Shown piece after piece: positions 46,367-58,226 of a DNA stretch of 64,000 bases. Positions within the stretch are counted from its first letter, which is position 1, and each line of letters opens with the position of its first letter. The notes beneath the pieces are model-generated. The model was given only the letters and a program-made list of their open reading frames with translations, searched no databases and was not told where the DNA came from. Position numbers and translations under genes: made by a program. This DNA is from Cloeon dipterum (lineage: Eukaryota > Arthropoda > Insecta > Ephemeroptera > Baetidae), in the NCBI RefSeq assembly GCF_949628265.1, contig NC_088790.1:4220545-4284544 (forward strand). Direction: 5' to 3'.

Positions 46367-47117
46367 TTAAGCTTTGGTGTTGTCAGCGTTGAGGAATCGC
46401 GAGAAACGGGGCTCGAAAGCACCATCAGGGTCGTACTTTTGCTGCAGTTTCTTCCAGTCAGCCGGACGATTTTCCATCAAGTGCCTCGCCGCCTTTCGAA
46501 CGATGTTCACTTGGCTGTCCGTGCATTTGGTGCAGTCAGTCTCCAGGGCGTCGGGCAAATCAGCTATACAAGAATTATTTATTTAAAATGCATCGAAATG
46601 ATCGAGGGATGTAACCTTGCTAGCAAGGAAGGCAGACAGGATGTTGTTCAATCAGGTTTTCAAAGGGTCACTCAAAGGTTACTAATAGGCTGAAAGTTGT
46701 TTCTGTCGTTGTCATTATTATTATTTCACGACAAGAGATAGCTTTTATAAAAGTTTATGATAAAAAAATATTACGAGAATCAATTGTTCACTTGCAAAAA
46801 CCAGAATGTATAAACGTTTTCACGACTTAAGTGACGTTTTTTGCACTTTAAGACCCATAAAGTTATAAAAAAATCATTGAAATTGCATAATTCAATTACT
46901 GCGCCTCACCTTTGAGATTTTTGCCCTCGGCGGTGCACGGTCCTTGGTCCAGCATGCACTTGATGTACGAAGAGAGGATCCGGTCGTTCCTCAGGATGGA
47001 ATCGACGTCGATGTGGTCGTACTTGTCATTGTACTTGCGGCCAGAGGTTTGCGGCGCGGCGGCCACGGAGGCCACGACGGCCAGGATGCACGCGCAGATG
47101 ACAAAGGAGGCGCGCAT
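46367..47117 (-). CDS. Chemosensory protein CSP-E
   Basis: Predicted secreted CSP/OS-D protein of 134 aa. Exon 1 is 47117-46910 and exon 2 is 46563-46367. The 346-bp GT-AG intron is phase 1 after a Lys codon. The signal peptide is MRASFVICACILAVVASVAA, with cleavage before APQTSG. The domain is KYNDKYDHIDVDSIL, then C-X6-C-X18-C-X2-C (KCMLDQGPC ... TDCTKC) and a KYDPDG turn. The C-terminal tail (FEPRFSRFLNADNTKA) differs most from the other four. A strong TATA box lies at 47156-47162. It is the last and most distal member of the array. Confidence 0.94.
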
Positions 47118-47155
47118 TTTTGCGGAATGAACGACTGGCGCGGACGCACCCCGCC

Positions 47156-47162
47156 TTTTATA
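47156..47162 (-). promoter_or_regulatory. CSP-E TATA box
   Basis: The minus strand reads TATAAAA (gggtataaaaggcgg), 45 bases before the ATG. Confidence 0.78.
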
Positions 47163-47689
47163 CCCACACCAAGGGTACAAATTGATGCATAGATGCTATT
47201 ATTGTATCTTGTTGCAGGCCACATGCTCTGATCGGTCGGAGGGAAAACACGGGAGGTCGAGCGTGCAGCGGGTAATTAGAGTCAAGGAAAACGACCACTG
47301 CGCTCGCATGTGCATCACTGCAGATCATCAGTGGCGAGACTGGGATATACATTTTTTGAAATTTTCCATTTTAAGTAACTATCAAATTAATTCATATCGA
47401 CCAGGGATCGTGAAAATCCCGTATTAATGGGCATTTATCCGAAATACAATGTAATTTTAAAAATATTTTGTTGGACGAGCAAAAAGTCAATTCTATTACC
47501 GCTTTGAGACCTCTATATCTCATTTCCCAGTGGTGAAATTTAAAAAATGAGATGTGGTTTGGTTTCCTCTCACTAAGCCCAATTGAACTAACACCTAATT
47601 GGATGTCCTTTGGTTAAGGTTACTTCTGTTTATTTCACTTCAAAGCCCGGAAAAAACACAATTTTTGCATTTTTCTAAAATATTGTTTT

Positions 47690-48125
47690 AACTCAAATCT
47701 TGGGTTTTAGATATCAGAATTGCAAACAGAAATTATCGATAGGCACGCATCTCAACCTTTCCTGACCAGCTGTAGGGTTTAGGGGATGTTTACTCCCTTC
47801 TCTTTAAACCCCTCTGCTCTAATAATTATATTATCAAAATGTACTACTGAGCATGCTTCCTCAAAGGGCTTTAAAATATCCTAAAATCACACTAAATCAT
47901 CACCCCCATATCATACTTAATTTCCAAATTAGAACAGCATATATTCAAATGAAAAAATAGTAAAAATTCCGACGTTGTAAGATTTTTACTTGTTTTTAGG
48001 AGTTCATATATATCGATTTGGGGGTGGGGAATACCCCTAAGTGTGTCAGCTGGTCAGGGGGCGTCAAGACGAGTCTAACGGTGTGCAGTTTTTGCAAATA
48101 TGATGGTTAGATTTGGAGTTGGCAA
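47690..48125. repeat. Small foldback of the gactcgtc/ggggt family
   Basis: The left edge (caaatcttgggtttta ... ccagctgtagggtttagggg) is mirrored by the right edge (taccc-type run, gtcagctggtcagg, gacgagtctaacgg, atgatggttag). The same module builds the foldbacks at 2990-3750 and 4958-7276. Confidence 0.6.
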
Positions 48126-48329
48126 TGTTTGCAAAACACGAAAAATTGCATTTCTCGAAAACAATATGGGCCATCGCGAGAATATTTTGTCTTAAAATTT
48201 ATACGATACAATATGCATGCAAAAAATGACGATTTTAATCAATTTCGTTGATTTTGATCGACCTCATGCCAATTTTGCTGTTCGACCCGTAACTTTTTGC
48301 CAAATATGAACTTTTCTGGAGCTAATTTC

Positions 48330-48430
48330 AGAAAAAAATGCAGTGAAAACATGAGTTTTTCCGGCATTTTCTGCACAAAAAAATCAGTGTTGCATTTTTG
48401 CGCATTTCAAAATTGGCAAACCCTGCAATT
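48330..48430 (-). repeat. Fragment of repeat family N
   Basis: Contains gcatttttgcgcatttcaaaattggcaaacc-type sequence, the near-mirror of the caattttgcaatgcgcaaaaatgc block of the 8.6-kb copy. Confidence 0.4.
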
Positions 48431-49756
48431 AACAAATATGTATGTTTTTGTTAGCTTTTAATTTGGTCATTATTGTAAAGATCAATTTTAATCGGCGCAA
48501 ATATAACAGTTTCAAATTATGAACACACGGTTGTAAATATGATTTTAAATTGAACAACGGAGAAAAATCCTGTAAGATTTAATTTGTTTCATTAGGAAAA
48601 AAACTACATCTCAGTCTACAAAATAACGCAAAAGTTTTCTTTCACTGTGCTAATTTAAGTCCTTATTGACTTTTTTAGTAATTATTTGTTTTTCAAACAA
48701 AATATTTATTAAAAAAGTAGCACCCACCACGTCGTGTCTCTTTATATATGAGATTTGTTTAAAAAATTCCTCATTTTGAACAGTCTACATTCCACTCAAA
48801 TTATAAAATATAAATAATATGTTTTAACCTGTACCGTGAGTTTAATTTATATTATTTTTTTACTTGGCCACGGTAATTAATAAAATATCAATGGATTTTA
48901 TTTCGAATTTAAAATGAGCACCACAACCAAATTTAAGTTAAATTTCCATTGAGGTGCCGTGATTGTCCCTGGATGCTGGCCTTGCATGCAGCTCTTTTTC
49001 ATATACCTACCGTCATCTCCACATTTTTTACAATGTGCTTCATCTCATAATAATTTTATTTTTTTAATGACGTGTACGTAAGCAATATTACTTACCGTCT
49101 GCAAAAATTAAAAATATGCTTTCTCACAATACTGTTTTTAAAGTTAGAAAAAAATTAATGTGCAGTAAAAATAATTAACAAAGCAGCTAAAAATTAAAAT
49201 TAACCATCAAGTGTATAATCATTTTGAAAACTCCAGCTGTGCGCCTGATAAAAGCTAGCTAGCAAGCAGCTTTTGTTTCACTGTAGTAAGCGGATGGATA
49301 TATTGATATATTGGTTGGTTGTAAAAGCGGAGCCCGCTGAGAACGAAGGTCGGTGAACACGTGCTGATAAATCGACGCCGATTCTTGGTGAGCTACCAGG
49401 CACACATGAGTCTAAAGGAGAGATACCACGTGCGCTCCTATTGTGATAAACGCTGGACAATACAATGAATGGTGTGTTTATTGCGGCAGTTGATTAAAAA
49501 TTGACAGCCAAATAATTATGTGCACTAATTTCATTTTTAAATGTTGACATCTTCCAAACCCAATTACGTAACTTTAGGCAAAGGTTCGCACTCTCCATAC
49601 AGATAGAATGGATGGAGATCGAAGGTTAAATTAAATTAATAATAAGGAGAGATAATCGTCAATTAATGAAAAATTAATTTTATTTAAATCCTTAATTCAC
49701 CAGTGTTTGAAGCCACCAACTGATGCAACCACCGAATAATTAAAATTTTAAGGTGT

Positions 49757-49889
49757 ATCAATTAGTTGTAAGTTGTGCAATATCCTGACCCGACAGGTAC
49801 CAAGCGTGCGTCTGTTCTTGGGTTGACGTGAAAATTTATCTCGTAAATCTAAATACCACGAGATATTGCACAACTTACAATTAATTGTT
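49757..49889. repeat. Short palindromic element with 26-bp arms
   Basis: Arms tcaattagttgtaagttgtg... (49758-49784) and its complement (49862-49888) match at about 24 of 26 positions around a 77-base loop. It may be a very small MITE. Confidence 0.65.
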
Positions 49890-50116
49890 ACCAAGGACTC
49901 ATCAATCATGCTACTGCTATGCATTCAGGACTTCAAAGACTCTCTTGTGATATCCTTGAACCAGTAATAATTAATCTAGCCAGTCACTGTAGAAACGTTG
50001 AACATTTTCTCGGGCGATTGGTTTGGCTGATTTTAATTTTCAGCAATTCACAAGAACTAATTTACTTATATATTGACAAGTCGGGATTCGCTTTTTATTA
50101 AAACGTAAGTAACCGA

Positions 50117-50135
50117 TGGCGCCACCTAGTGGCGG
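50117..50135 (-). promoter_or_regulatory. CTCF-like binding motif
   Basis: The minus strand reads CCGCCACTAGGTGGCGCCA, which fits the CTCF core CCASYAGRKGGC. It lies between the CSP array and Amphiphysin, where a boundary would make sense. One motif match alone is not proof. Confidence 0.4.
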
Positions 50136-52369
50136 CATTGAACACTAAAGACTTACGCACAATGTTGAATTAGATATGTATATTTTTCCTTTTTCCTACT
50201 CAATACGCCACTGACAAATGAAAATCTGTAGGTATGCAGTGATCGGATATAAATATATCGACAAAGAAGAGTCGATTTTTTATATCAATTAATCACGATT
50301 TAATAGCATCACACGTGCTCACGTTGATGAGGACGTGTGCATCTCCTCGTAGTGGCATTGTTCCAACAAGAAAGAAAGAAACACCGATAATATTATTGTT
50401 TTGTTGTTTACCATGAAATATCTGTTAAATGTTTCCGCTTAGCTGCTCGTGGAATTTTTCATCGCAAAGCATAATTGGCCTAATTGCTTTGTCGCGTATG
50501 CGGTTTTCTGTAGCTTTCTGCGTGTTAGCTAACACCTTTCTGTTTCTCTGTTGTTACGTGTGTTTCTAGAAATTTCGCATACCTTGACGCAAAAGCAACT
50601 CTGTATATGAATCATATATCATATAATTTATAATCGTGTTTATCACGTGTAACGAGTTGAGTTTACAAGAATTTCCTTATTGATTAAAAAAGGTCTATGG
50701 GTAGGTGGAAGCGTTGACAGAAATGCGTTGCTCTCATTGTAGTAATTCGTCTTTTATTCATGTCTCGTGGTTTAGTAATAAAATCAAGACCAAGATCAGG
50801 ATCAAGATCAAGACTGAGACTGTGAAATTACATAAATAATCAAAATCACAAATACAAACAGTAAAAATATCACATTCGAAATACAAACAATTATTACAAC
50901 TTACCCCGTAGTTCGGGTCTAATATGAAATCGTTTTTATGGAATTTTCTCGCACCAAATCTCATCCTAGCCGGAGAGAGAAATTATTGTGTTGCGACTGC
51001 TTTGGTGAGAGTCTGATTGTGCAGTGGGGGATAAGGTGCAGTAAGGGTGCACTGCTTGTCGCACACCTTTGTACTGCCTCCTGGCGATACAGGTTAAATG
51101 CAAAGTAGTTATTCGGACAGTAGTGGCGAGAAGGCGCCACAGGTCTAATAATTAAAATCTTGAATATAGATTCAAACTTATAAATGATTTTTTTCTTTTT
51201 ATTTAACTAACTGGCTTTAAACTTCGAAATTTTGCTGACCTTTGACAGAATCCTATGGTTGTGAAATTAAAACAAAAGCAGTTTAGGTTTATATTTTATT
51301 TACTTTAGGAGATTTTTTTCTCCCTCAGGTGTTAATTATTTAAGATGGAAAAAAGTTAAAGTCCTTCGCTGTATTTTCCTGTTTAAAATAACTTTATTTT
51401 CTCCCACTAATCTAATCTAATCGGTGATGTGAGGAACTTTTGAAGAACTTTAAAATTTAGAATTTTCAATTTACGGGCTCGATCGCCTCGATTTTGTCCT
51501 GTTCTCAAGTAAATTATTTACCAAAACACGTTGTTCTTTGTCCTTCCCCATGATAAGCTTGTGTTAATAGGCCAAAAAATATTTCTGAGAGTGTTTTTAT
51601 TAATTATGAGAATAAACAATATCTTTTTAATAATAGGAGAGTTTCGTAGATCAAAATTCATACGATGGAATGTATTTTAATCAGGCAAACAATTTCTCTC
51701 AACCGGAAACACTGCAAGGAAAACAATGATTACAAACACGTAAAATTCCTAAAGACATGTATCCTAAATTTAAGCGTTTTAAAAATCGTTTTTTCTCTAT
51801 TTAGAAAATAATACAGTTATGATTTATGATACTCTATTTTATGAGACAAAAATATATTTTAATGTATATTTTAATTCGCTGAATGAATTTGGGCTACATT
51901 AACTTCCGATTAAAATAATAAAAATTATGGCAGTCCTCTTGTTCCTATATTATCTTAACCTGTCAGACCAGAACCGATGTTATGTTTTGTCTAAGAAAGG
52001 AAAACTGCAATCAAAGCGGACTTGACGTTGCATCACATTTGTTTGTCATGATCTGTCTAAGCAAAATGAAATAAAAACTATATTATTAATATATTTCCTT
52101 CAGCGGTTCAAAATCATTCTCTATATCTTTTAAAAAGAGCAGAGAGTGCAATTGAAAATTTCTGGCATTTTAAATTAACAGGACCCAGCAGGCTTAAATT
52201 ATTTGGCATTTCTTTTTGGCTCTCTCCAAAAGAATTAAGATTGTTTAAAGCATATTCTAAAAATTTCCAAGAGAACCTAATTTTGTATGCTTAAAAACAT
52301 TTGTTTTAAGACATTCCTACCCAGCATTTAAAATTATGATTTCACGTAGCTTCATTTTTATGCCAATTT

Positions 52370-52484
52370 AGGACGGTTTTTAGATGCTGTAAGACGTTAT
52401 TTTGCATATTTTGACGGTTAAAATTTCAAAATGAATCCAAGTCGCATGATTCATGCTTATTTTATGGTCCCGAGATGACTTTGG
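52370..52484 (-). repeat. Fragment of the tctaaaa repeat
   Basis: Reversed, it shows gggctgtt, then atcatgcgac, then gcatctaaaaaccgtc, in the order of the left edge of 45330-46085. Confidence 0.35.
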
Positions 52485-52549
52485 AAAACAGCCCATATTT
52501 AAATATCTTGAATATTAAACGCTAACTAACAGGCTGAAAAGAGTTATGC

Positions 52550-52802
52550 AGCAGGGAACGCGAGTCGGTTGCCCGGGTTGCATAGCCCCCTACAAAGCTA
52601 CTTCTCACGCCGCTCACCAGGGCGCCTGCACGAACATCCTAGTACCGGCGGCGACCACGAGGTGTCGGCGGGCAGCGAGACGGTGAGGCCAGCGAGCTGG
52701 TCGGCTCATCTGGCTTTCTTTTCATTTTCAGTCTCTGTTTGCAAGCAAAGTCGCGTGGATTTGCGGGCCAACTCTTCGACTCTCGAGGCAGGCGACGGCA
52801 AA
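52550..52802 (+). promoter_or_regulatory. Amphiphysin promoter and 5' UTR region
   Basis: GC-rich against the AT-rich surroundings, with no clear TATA box. A possible very short 5' UTR intron runs from gtgagg (52683-52688) to tttcattttcag (ending 52731), about 49 bp; the gene-sized 52-bp intron in Mcm6 shows that such lengths occur here. This is inference. Confidence 0.4.
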
Positions 52803-52871
52803 ATGGCAGAGAGTAAAGGAGCCCTGATCGCCAAGACGTTACAGAAACACGCAGGAAGGACCAAAGAAAAG
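52803..52871 (+). CDS. Amph: Amphiphysin first coding exon (partial)
   Basis: Encodes 23 residues (MAESKGALIAKTLQKHAGRT then KEK) and ends in a consensus donor AAG|GTAGGT, phase 0. This matches the N-terminal amphipathic helix of the amphiphysin/BIN1 N-BAR domain, which bends membranes in endocytosis and T-tubule formation. Family members also begin with a similar lysine-rich helix ending in R(A/T)(Q/K)EK, with an intron after it. No second exon (expected to encode LQ-LGK-DRT or similar) was found downstream, so the rest of the gene is taken to lie beyond the window. An overlapping 174-codon frame at 52569-53093 runs into the intron and is not the gene. Confidence 0.82.
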
Positions 52872-53629
52872 GTAGGTGGACGCGTCGAAGCGCGACCCGC
52901 GGCCGGCGCCGAGTCTCGGCGGCCGAACCTCTTTTTGCCCACCACCTGTCCTACGCCCACCCCTGCCTGCCCGCCGACGGAGGCAAGGGCTTGTTGCTCC
53001 GCGGCTCTAATTCGATTAATTAAGTGTGCACGGGACACTTTTGCGGATTCCTCGAGTTATGCTGCCGTCTTCCGGGGGTGGTTTTCCGCGTGACGCCGCC
53101 AAGGGGGTGCCGTTCACTTGGACCTGGACTTAAGAAAGAAAGAAAGCGTGCGCGTGAATCTGCAGCATGCATGCTCAAGGGGTGTGGGGGTGTGTTGCAT
53201 TTTTCAGAAATTGTTATGTACTATTTTCCTGTTTTTTTGCTTATATATTTTGAAAATAAATTGGAACACATAACATAATTACCGATTTGATATTTAATTC
53301 GAATGAATTTTAATGCCTATCAATTCTTCTGACGTTAATTTAATTTATTTTTTTTTTAATTTTTTGGCGTTTTATGAGATGGAAAAAATTAAATTGAATT
53401 AGTTCAATTCATTTTCTTGCATTTTTAAATAATAACAATTATCACATCATGACCGGAAAAACGAATATAAAATTTTTCAACCACCAATCAGAAAATTACC
53501 CGTATTTAATTTTTAATTTCATGCCATCTGTACTAAAACAGACTCGTGATGCAGCCGATTTCTAAATTTTCCCTCTCCAAAATTTACACTAGATCTTAGG
53601 ACCGTGGAACAGTTAAATTTCAGATTGTG

Positions 53630-53870
53630 CCAAATTTATCGACAAATTTAATAATTTTTTCCTTTGTTTTCGATCCCTCCTGTAGCAATCTATCCAATGG
53701 TGTACGAATTTTCACAAAAAATTCCCTAAATTGTGAAATAAATCATGCTTTAACAGTGCTTGCAAATGTTTGAGCAGATTTTTTCAAAAATGTTAACGAC
53801 AATTTAGGAAAATTTCTGCTCTCTCCTAATTTTCAAGGATTTTCTCTCAAGTTTGACTAATTTTTTTTTG
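53630..53870 (+). repeat. Dispersed repeat family R, copy 5
   Basis: Shows ctatccaatggtgtacgaat, ccctaaattgtgaaataa and atgtttgagcagatttt in family order. It is the clearest match to the 31.5-kb copy. Confidence 0.55.
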
Positions 53871-56539
53871 TAATAAATCGCAATTTGAATTTTAGTTTTT
53901 CAGATTTTTTTTGTCAAAGCGCCGCCATTGCCATTAACCTGGAATGGAGCCGAGATATTCGGCTCTTCCAGCTCCGGGCGGCTGCAGAACATGAAAACAA
54001 AGCGGTGAAAGTGAACTTGATTTCTTTTCTCGCTTTTATGAATATTCAGCCCGCCGAGTGAACGTACTTCGGACGCACGGGTCCATCTTTTTACTTCTCG
54101 CGGGGCTCGCCTATTTTCGTTTCTTGGGCCCCTCTCTTCATCTCGACTCGCACGCCCGCTCACATGTTGTCCTCTCGCCGCAGTCTCTTTCTCCGCGCTC
54201 AATTAAAAGCAATCGGCTGCCTTTTCAATGAAAATTACTGCATAATTTATTCCTGAATGGAGTAATCGCGGCCAGCTGGTCGCATTTTCTCCCGAGAAGA
54301 CACAGAGATAGAATGTGCCTCGCGCGCTTGTAGGTCAACACACGACTTGCCACTTTGCTGCTCGTCTGATCGTTAAAAACTCGCGTCAGGAAGAGAGAAA
54401 GAAATAAAGAAAGTCCTCTTAACTGTGAAGATGCGTCCAATAAGTGACAAAAATGTTTTTTTACTTTATTTCTTGCTGACCGCTGACTTGAAATTTTATT
54501 TTCTGTCGGAGTAAATTAAAACTAAAGTTGTTCAGCCATAGCCTAAATCTTCAATCTCGTTAATTTTTATTATTTTTTTGAATTAGATAAATAAAAAAAA
54601 TGTTGTGATTTTAGACAGAACAGAAAAATGTTCTGAGGAATTTTGTTATATTTTGGGCTATTTAAATTTTAATATTATCCGCTTGGCGGTGTTATTAGGA
54701 CCCGGTGTGCTCATAGCCTTCAGGAATTTTAAAAAGAAAATATTTATTTACAAACATGACAAGTCCAGCCAAAGTATGAGTCAATTTTTAAAACGGCTTT
54801 TCCAGAAAATTGGTGTGAAGAAATTTTTATAACAACTTTCCGAATTCAGTCAGCAGAGTCGAGCTTTTTAATTTAATTGCATTCCTCAGAAATGAATTGA
54901 TCTCAATTTTAAAAAAAGCCGGTAGCTATACTCGCTGATCGCGAAAACTAGTGCCAATTTAAGCTCGGTGTTCAAGTGTTTCTGGTGCGAAAACAATCTG
55001 AACCGCTATTGGAGCGCAGAGCAAGTCTCAATAATTAGATGGAACTAATGGTGCTTCCTGCAGGCCAATTGTGAGAAAATCAGCTCCTCTGAGAGCGAAT
55101 TGAGTGGCACCCGAGCGCCCTCGAGGGGATTAATTACCGGCTGATGCCAAAGCAGACGTTTAATTCACCTCGCGCGCAGTGTCTTTTTATTGTCACGTTC
55201 AAGTACGGGTTTTATTTTACGAGCAAGGTCATTTGGCTATAGTGCATTGGCAAAATGGTGAGTCGTTCAAGTGGACCAATCGATGCTGACCCACATCAGA
55301 TCTGGTCATCAGAGGCTGGTCTCGAGGGATTTTTCGCAGATGTCCAAGCAGAAAATTAAATTATGTTTTTATACCTCTAAAAAAGCAGCTGCATTTTTTC
55401 CTTCTTATATTTTCGCGTTAGAAGAAGCAGAATTTCACTCTTTGAAATTGGCTTTTCATTGCATTTTGAGCTTGTGAATTTTTGAGAGAGAAAATTACTT
55501 AAAACATATTTTTACTCAAGCTGCTGGTGGATTCATTTGGGTTGTCGCAAGAGGAGCAGTTTCGGCGCGGAGCAAATTAATACAGCCCCTATTATTGTTA
55601 GTGCACACAAAAAACGTCATTCATATCTCTGGCCGGGCCGAAAGTTGTGTAATGAGCAAGGAGAGCAGAGTATTTACTAACCATGTGCTGTTCTCTGGAT
55701 GCGTGTGCTGTGTAAATATGGACACTGCTTATTAGAAACGCTCCTCCTAGTTCAAACAAATCACGAGTTCAAATGTCGTTCCGCTTTTGCAACGCTTAAT
55801 TATGTCAACTGATTGGAAATAGATTCGCGATGCAGCCGTAGCTGCCTTGATTTACAAAGCGAATAAAAGTGCAAGTGGTTGTAACCTCTGCGCCGTTCAC
55901 TGGGGCACGAACAAAAGGTAGAACGAACCGATCTAGTTCATCTGCATCTGAATTCAATGGGCACACAGAAACCAGCTCTGCGGATTATTGACAAAGAAGA
56001 AAGGAAGAGAAGAGCTGACACTTCTTAAAAATAGATTAGCACGCCTGCCAGGCTCGCTTCGTGAGTGCAGAGAGAATCGTCACCGAACGAGAGAGAGAGA
56101 GAGCCTTGATTCACTGTGCAGATCGGGCGCTTTTTGCATGGCCGCGGCTACAAAAACCGGTGAACCTATAAAGCAAATCTGCCGCCTTGCTCGGTGGAGT
56201 GTGAGCCGAATTGAAATTTGCTGAACGGAAAGGAATTCGCAATTTGCCTGGCCAAAAGTTAATTACAATTTAAGCATTTCTAATTGTTTGTAACCAGAAA
56301 AAATAGATTTTTGTTTGAAATAGTCGATTATTTGAATTTATTGTGTCTTAAAATTAGCACAAATTAAGTTATTTTGAAGAAAATAATCGAAATAAACGTA
56401 AAAAATTTTATAATGCATTGATCCATCAGTAAAATAGCCTCTTAAAATTATATTTAATCAATATCCACGATTTAACCGTCGAATTATCGATATTTTTCCG
56501 GTTTTTATTTCTAAAAACACGTCCACTGTGAACACTGGA

Positions 56540-56780
56540 AGAGGGCGTAACCTGCGGGAAATTCGAAATGAGGGCATGCTTCTCCGGAAAATGAAGAAGG
56601 AAGGCGTGGCATGCATCTTAAACCGAAAAATTTCACATTTTTTGTTCTAATATATTAATTTCAAATCCTGATTAAATTTTCGATTTACTGGTTTTACAGC
56701 AATGATAACAAAATTTAACTTTCAAAATGTGTAAAATTCTTTAAAAAAAGGATTCTTGCTATTTAGTGATCATAATAACA
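56540..56780 (+). repeat. Dispersed repeat family S, copy 1
   Basis: Order of blocks: gaaattcgaaatgagggcatg, cggaaaatgaagaaggaagg, cgtggca, aaccgaaaaattt, aaatcctgatta, tggttttaca. Copies 2 and 3 at 61.1 and 62.2 kb share this order. Confidence 0.55.
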
Positions 56781-57529
56781 CCATAGAAAATAGAAAACCG
56801 GTGTAGCACATCCCTCTAAGCTATAAATTTTTGAAACAAGAACAAAATTGTTGTCCTCTTTTCCTTTCTTCCTTTCAGTTCGAGATGTAAACGAATTTCT
56901 GGGTGAGGAAATGAGAAAATGCTATCCAGCAGAAATCTTGCGCCAACAAAAATAAAAATTGCTTCGCGAGACGCTTTGTGCCGCAATGGCGCCACTTTTA
57001 TTCTCTCTGTAGCCAGTGGAGCACGTGTCGTGTGTGTCAGCGTTATTTTCCGTGTTTCATGACCTATCTCGGCGTCCCTTAATTCAATCGAGTGCCCGCA
57101 TAGGCAACGAGGACGCCGCGCGTCTGTTAATGAAAAGGCGGGCACGCAAGCACCATAAGCAAGACGCTCTCGAGATTCGAGATGGCTTTTAATAAAAGTC
57201 GAAAAGTGAGCTGCATTTTCATATAATATGTAGCTTGGCGGAGCAAGTCTAAACACACATTTGGAAAAAGACGCATCCACATCACTCATTTTAGCCGTGG
57301 ACGCCAGAATTAGCTTCTCTAACTGCTGTACGGGGCATCAGCAACGCGGCCGCTTGGCGTATGATGAGTGATGTACCACCTAATTTTTTTGCCAATGACT
57401 GTCCGTCTTTCAATGATATTATTTTATTGCATCACAGAGTTCAAATTCCGTATGTTTGAATCTACAGAGTAAGTTATTTGTCAAAAAATATCAAAAAGTT
57501 GGATTTCAGCTGAGATGTAGGGTAATTTT

Positions 57530-57780
57530 TGAAGGGGAGAATTTGGGGTTGATGAGGGAGGGTGCGTAAAACCATTTTCAAGTGATTTCAAACATTTAAG
57601 GCCAGCTGCGGTGCAAAAAACGCTGGAAAATAAATTTAAGAGAAGGTAAGCAAAAGGGTTGTGAGGGGGGTGGGGGTTACCACCCTGAAATATTTATGGC
57701 TCGTCAGGAGACTCTAAGACAAGTCAAACGGTATTAAGTTTTTGCATATCTGACCAGTATAAGCCGAGATCTCGCGTTCA
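57530..57780. repeat. gactcgtc/ggggt-family repeat fragment
   Basis: Carries the gggggtgggggttaccaccc run, a tcaaacggtatt-aagtttttgca block and gtataagccgagatctcg. This is the module order of the foldbacks at 47.7 kb and 5-7 kb, more diverged. Confidence 0.45.
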
Positions 57781-58185
57781 ATTGATATTTTGATTTTTGA
57801 ACTAAAACCGGGGGTTTCGCCGTTTGACCTGAGAGATCGCAAAACCGAAATATATCACTGTTTCCAAAATTTCAGGGTATATTAATATCACAATTGGAAG
57901 AAAAACGTCAGTTATTTGAATTAAAATTACGATGTTGTCATTCAAAATCAGCTTTAGATTCGTGTTTGTACTCCAAGCAAAGCGTGGTGGCTCTTAAACT
58001 AGCCGAACTCAAGGGTTATAAACTTGACATTTAGGTTGGTTAAGAGAGCCAGCACCAGTAGGGGCGATTCGCAATTCTCTTTTAGCAGCCAAGTGCAGTT
58101 GCACGTGTTTGTCAGGGAATTCTTTTCAAGCGACGAGAGCATTTTTCTCGTCAGCAGCCACTCTTGGTTATTTCAGGCGGCATGC

Positions 58186-58187
<2 letters not shown>

Positions 58188-58221
<34 letters not shown>

Positions 58222-58226
58222 TGTGT
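58188..58226. repeat. (GT)n microsatellite
   Basis: GT dinucleotide run of about 39 bases with one GA interruption. Confidence 0.9.

Larger units (their letters stand above)
47163..52550. other. Gene-poor interval between CSP-E and Amphiphysin
   Basis: A 5.4-kb stretch with no recognisable gene. It holds a small foldback (47690-48125), a fragment of repeat family N (48330-48430), a short palindromic element (49757-49889), a CTCF-like motif (50117-50135) and a fragment of the tctaaaa repeat (52370-52484). Confidence 0.6.

Noticed and set aside
52569-53093. A 174-codon frame over the Amph first exon
   Set aside because: It is out of frame with the amphiphysin helix and runs through the splice donor. 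GC-rich sequence keeps it open.
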